In this document: in pieces, positions 60,255-64,000 of the stretch
Position numbering within the stretch: position 1 is the first letter of the stretch
Layout: each line of letters opens with the position of its first letter
Assembly: GCA_031761405.1 (NCBI GenBank)
Contig: JASEVX010000001.1
Coordinates: 199,556,110-199,620,109 of the forward strand
Source: Serripes groenlandicus
Taxonomy: Eukaryota; Mollusca; Bivalvia; Cardiida; Cardiidae
Direction: 5' to 3'
Length of the DNA stretch: 64,000 bases
Program-made: the position numbers and the translations under genes
The notes under the pieces: generated by a model
What the model was told of the DNA's origin: nothing
Databases searched by the model: none
What the model saw: only the letters and a program-made list of their open reading frames with translations

Positions 60255-60900
60255 TCAATTATCTCCTTGAAATATTTCCGACCGGAATAATCCTTCTGCA
60301 TACACATCTACAGGTTGTGTAATGCAACTGTGTAAAGTTTCATCAGTATGGGTCCAGCCGTTCAGGAGGAGTTGCGCTTACGAGACCTGTCGCCACATAT
60401 TGCAATATTGGACTAAGTAATGGCAGTTATCTCCCTTGAAATATTTCCGACCGGGATAATCCTTCTTTATATGGGTCCAGCCGTTCAGGAGGAGTTGCGC
60501 TTACGAGACCTGTCGCCACATATTGCAATATTGGACTAAGTAATGACAATTATCTCCCTTGAAATATTTCCGACCGGGATAATCGTACTTCATGCACATC
60601 CTGAGGTTGTGTACTGCAACTGTGTAAAGTTTCATCAGTATCGGTCAGGCCGTTCAGGAGGAGATGCGCTTACGAGACCTGTCGCCACATATTGCAATAT
60701 TGGACTAAGTGATGGCAGTTATCTCCCTTGAAATATTTCAGACCGGGATAATCCTTCTTCATACACATCCTCAGGTAGTGTATTGCAGCTATGTAAAGTT
60801 TCATCAGTATCGGTCAAGCCGTTCAGGAGGATTTGCGCTTACGAGACCTGTCACCACATATTGCAATATTGGACTAAGTAATGACAATTATCTCCCTTGA
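60255..60900 (+). repeat. ~170-bp tandem repeat
   Basis: TTATCTCCCTTGAAATATTTC starts units near 60258, 60424, 60547, 60717 and 60887. Spacings are 166, 123, 170 and 170, so the second unit has lost ~47 bp. Units share GCCGTTCAGGAGGAG, CTTACGAGACCTGTCGCCAC and GCAATATTGGACTAAGTAATG. The last unit breaks off within TATCTCCCTTGAA, directly against the decayed gene downstream. Small repeated open frames here are not genes. Confidence 0.85.
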
Positions 60901-63300
60901 ACGAAATGACACATGGGCTTCCGAGGTAAGTGTCAGGCTAGCTGGTGTTTTAAGTGACTTGCATGCCGCAGACGCTCGTATCATAGAGACTGCCGTACTA
61001 GGTTCATGATTTTCAAGAACACTTATGCTGCTGAAAGGGAAGGAAATACAACACAAGAGAGGGATGCAGCGTTGGAGCTCGCCATCAAGATCTTAGAGGA
61101 TGACCTGTCGCAAATATTGAACTCTGTAGAACTGCATACTCTATATGAAGATAATGGTGGGCATTTAATGTCTCGAAGGACTCTTGTCACTAAACTATCT
61201 GAACACTTCAACGATGACCTTTTGATTCTTTCATCCCCAGGCATAGCGACAATCCTGGCTTTCAAAAGCCTTTCGTGTTAATCCAGATTTTGATGATGAT
61301 GGGTTATTTTACCTTCGACGCATGGAAGCCCTACCCAGAAGATGCAGTCAAGCATTTCATGAAAGGGTCTCATGTGATGAGACACACTCAAGGCTTATGG
61401 AATGGCATATGGAGCGACATGTTCATCGAGACAACATTCATGCGATATGGGCATGGTAAAGCTGGTGTGATTGGCATCACTCTAAAGCCAGAAACTCTCA
61501 AGACGTGGGCCCTTAGCTTGCACATATGTAGCAGACTTGTGGAAGACGTTTCAACTCTGAGAGACAAGTCGGCTAGTTCTAAAACAGCGCAAAAAAAAGA
61601 TGCTCCAGCAAGGATATATGCAGACCAAGGTGACAGTTGAAATTGGTGCTCAGCAAATGGGTGAGTTTGAACGGAAATTGCCTGGAGGTTTCTACGACAC
61701 AATTTCGAAGAAAGTTCCAACCATGGCTGTCATGAAGAAATCAATTGACGTAGGCGATTCCAAGGTATACGATACCAAGTTGATATACTCTCGCGTGATA
61801 GGTCTACAAGCAAGTTCCAGAGATGTTGACTTTCATGATGTAATGTCATGCGAGCAAGTTCGCAAGTTCCTACAGCTCTGTTTGCTGAGTCTGGAGATAT
61901 GCGTATCTCGAAGTCCAAGGCCGCTTTGAAGAACCAGACAAAGGTTGAAGTATCACCTAGACACGCGACACTTGAAGAAACGTGCACAGTGATCGATGGC
62001 TGTGCTCTCCTTTAGATTCCTACTTGGCCTTCATCATCACCAACAAGACAACTAACAGTGATGGACTTTGTATCAAAATTCAAAGGCAAGATTGAAGAGA
62101 GACTAAAATCCGTAGATGTGTACTTGGTCTTTTACAGGTACAATGATTACAGCACCAAGTGTGCAACCAGGATATCGAGAGGCAATGATGATTGCAGAGT
62201 TTTCCAACTGAGTCCAACTTCACCCCTTCCGTCTCATAAACTGACTCTGACAGTCACAGAGAGCACGAAACAGTTGACTAACATCATTTGTCAACATCTG
62301 CAAAGCGATGCAGGTTTCATCATAAAACGCAAGCTTATGACCACCAGCCAAGATGACACTCCTGTTGAACTAGGTCCAGGTGGTGTTCCAATCAAACGGC
62401 ACGATATGGCCACATCTCATGAGGAGGCTGATGTGATGATTGTGCAGCAGGCTATCATGCTTGCAGATGAAGGAAGATCCGTCAGGGTGCTTGCAGACGA
62501 CATAGATGTCTATGTTTGTTCTTCTGCTTCATTTCTACCAAAAGCAAGGCCTTCAGTCACCCTTGATAATGGAGTCGCCAATCAGAGACAGATCTGTAAT
62601 CGATATACATGCCACAGTGGACAGACACAGAGACATCATCCCTTCTATGTTAGCAGGTCACGCATTGACAGGTTGTGATACTGTTGGTGCACATTTTGGA
62701 GTTGGCAAAGGAACTTTGTTGAAAGTGCTGCGGCAGAAAAATAGGTTCCCATTGCCATCGATTGGAGACGTACATGCAGATATGGCCGACGTGATGAAAG
62801 ATGCAACATCGCCCATAACATCGTGCTATGGACAACCCAAGACTACGACACTGTCAAATGCCCGACTGAATGTGTGGACTACACGGGTCGGGAAAGCAAG
62901 AGCTACCAACACTCCAAATCTTGCTGCAATGCCACCAACAACTGAAGCTTTCAAAGAGAATGTTAAGCGTGCCCATCTTCAAACATGGATTTGGAAGATT
63001 GCTTTGGAATTGAATCCATCGACATTGGAGCCCACTGCATTTGGTTACATGAAAGACGAAGCAAGAAAGTCACTCATCCCGGTAACCATTCCATCAAATG
63101 TGAAACTTGCACCTGCAAACATACTGAGACTTATACGTTGCAATTGTGCAAGTGACAACCCATGCAAATCATCAGGATGTGGATGCAACAAAGCCAAATT
63201 AGCGTGCACAATGTTCTGTGCGTGTCATACATCAGTGCTATGTCTAAATGATCAGACTCGGGCAGCAAAAAATGTAAATGAAAATGACATTGATACGTGA
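60893..63300 (+). pseudogene. Decayed multicopy gene: PIN/XPG-like acidic motifs + CXC domain
   Basis: Matches, from memory, a large unnamed invertebrate family found in many copies in cnidarian and mollusc genomes. Blocks in order: VSVRLAGVLSDLHAADAR then YHRDCRTRF (frame break at ~60978 between them); LWNGIWSDMFIETTFMRYGH; LKTWALSLHICSRL; GGFYDTISKKVPTM; LIYSRVIGLQASSRDVD; GDMRISKSKAALKNQ; VDVYLVFYRYNDYS; RHDMATSHEEADVMIV; ADDIDV; AGHALTGCDTVGAHFGVGKG; TTEAFKENVKRAHLQTWIWK. EEAD, DDxDV and the GCD next to a glycine-rich GVGKG stretch are in the order of the metal-binding acids and helical motif of XPG/FEN-type nucleases; nuclease function is an inference. The C-terminus has nine cysteines spaced CxC-x5-C-x4-CxC-x6-C-x3-CxC-x5-C, like tesmin/TSO1 CXC DNA-binding domains. 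Broken by frame changes near 60978, 61270, ~61620, ~61865 and ~62511 and by TAG at 62013-62015 where the family has, as I recall, Trp. The 5' end is cut off by the 170-bp repeat. Confidence 0.75.
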
Positions 63301-64000
63301 GCTCAGTTCAGCAAAGGAAAAAAAGGCGTATCCTTAAAATAATTGCGTACAAGCTGAATTGTGATGGTAAAATTACTAATATCGATATTTAATGTGACCT
63401 ACACTATAAAACGGTAACACTTTCATGAAAGAAGAGTGATCAAATTATCATTTTTCACGTAATGGTATCTTAGGAATTCAAATCGTATTGTGAAAACAAA
63501 TGTTTATTACTATAGACTATTGATAGAAATTCTGTGATAAACTAACATTGCCGCCATTTTGAATATGTAAATGAGCAAATATACAACGGCCGCCAAAGTC
63601 ATATCCAAATCATTTCATCTCTGATCATGTGGGGGCATCAGGTTTCATTTTGCAATGGTTTCCATGAAGTACCAGTATACTACTCTGCCAATTTCCGTAA
63701 TGTATAATACTTATGGCAAATGTTGCTTAAAATTATTTATCATTTTGGTAGCCATTTTGTTTTTTTCCCATTATCTAAATTAATCATAATTGACAAAGAG
63801 TATGACATAAGTATTTGGTACACTTTGGTATTCTAGGAATTGGAAACATAAGATAGAAAGAAATGAGTATAATACTATTTTATTGTGATTCTAAGCTTAA
63901 CAGCTGGCATTTATCCGCCATTTTGAATATGCAAATTAGCAACAAATACAATGGAAAATATGCTATTTATGTCTATCTATGTTCATCCATGATCATCAGG
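63301..64000. repeat. ~366-bp imperfect direct repeat after the decayed gene
   Basis: CCGCCATTTTGAATATG occurs at ~63552 and ~63918, each followed by AAAT(G/T)AGCAA and a CAA(C/T)GG stretch. Upstream, ATGGTATCTTAGGAATT and TTGGTATTCTAGGAATT also pair up. The second copy continues out of the window. Confidence 0.55.

Noticed and set aside
61388..61987. Minus-strand open frames opposite the decayed XPG/CXC gene
   Set aside because: Shadows of the plus-strand coding sequence, which carries the recognisable motifs.

Overview
The window looks like intergenic or intronic DNA from an animal genome, most likely a bivalve mollusc. It is AT-rich, lacks prokaryote-style operons, carries many foldback/MITE families, tRNA-like SINE heads, LINE and LTR-element remains and simple-sequence arrays, and has no clear intact host gene. 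The bivalve call is from memory of similar repeats and of the decayed protein family at the right end; it is not a search result.

Layout. 1-11.2 kb: unannotatable AT-rich DNA with short terminal-inverted-repeat elements, an unusual pair of GTGCGCAC foldback elements (4150-4739), and an exact 162-bp direct duplication (6488-6817). 12-14.8 kb: a collapsed LTR element (LTR - tiny interior - partial LTR) running into a ~22-bp minisatellite rich in TGAGTCA, which is split by a piece of LINE ORF1. 18.9-25.4 kb: a ~1.6-kb tandem duplication (A, B) and an inverted third copy (C'), arranged as a large imperfect palindrome around ~1.06 kb of nearly pure GA purine tract. 25.6-26.6 kb: a tandem array of ~147-bp units alternating between two types. 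26.9-52.5 kb: two full copies and one partial copy of a ~8.8-kb tandem unit, each modified by private insertions. 53.7-57.8 kb: (TAC)n and (GA)n arrays, small duplications, and the best-preserved copy of the commonest MITE. 58.3-60.1 kb: a decayed non-LTR retrotransposon with a 2A-like motif near its N-terminus. 60.2-60.9 kb: ~170-bp tandem repeats. 60.9-63.3 kb: a decayed gene with PIN/XPG-like acidic motifs and a C-terminal CXC cysteine motif.

The commonest element ('MITE-A' here, ends TGAGCCGTCCCGCGAGAA) has about a dozen full or partial copies. Because the A/B/C' and 8.8-kb repeats are paralogous, filled and empty insertion sites can be compared to order events. A second set of elements ('MITE-B' and a relative) has TTAACYCTTTC ends. 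No functional gene network can be read from this window; its content is repeats and decayed mobile or multicopy genes. Most short open frames are translations of repeats.
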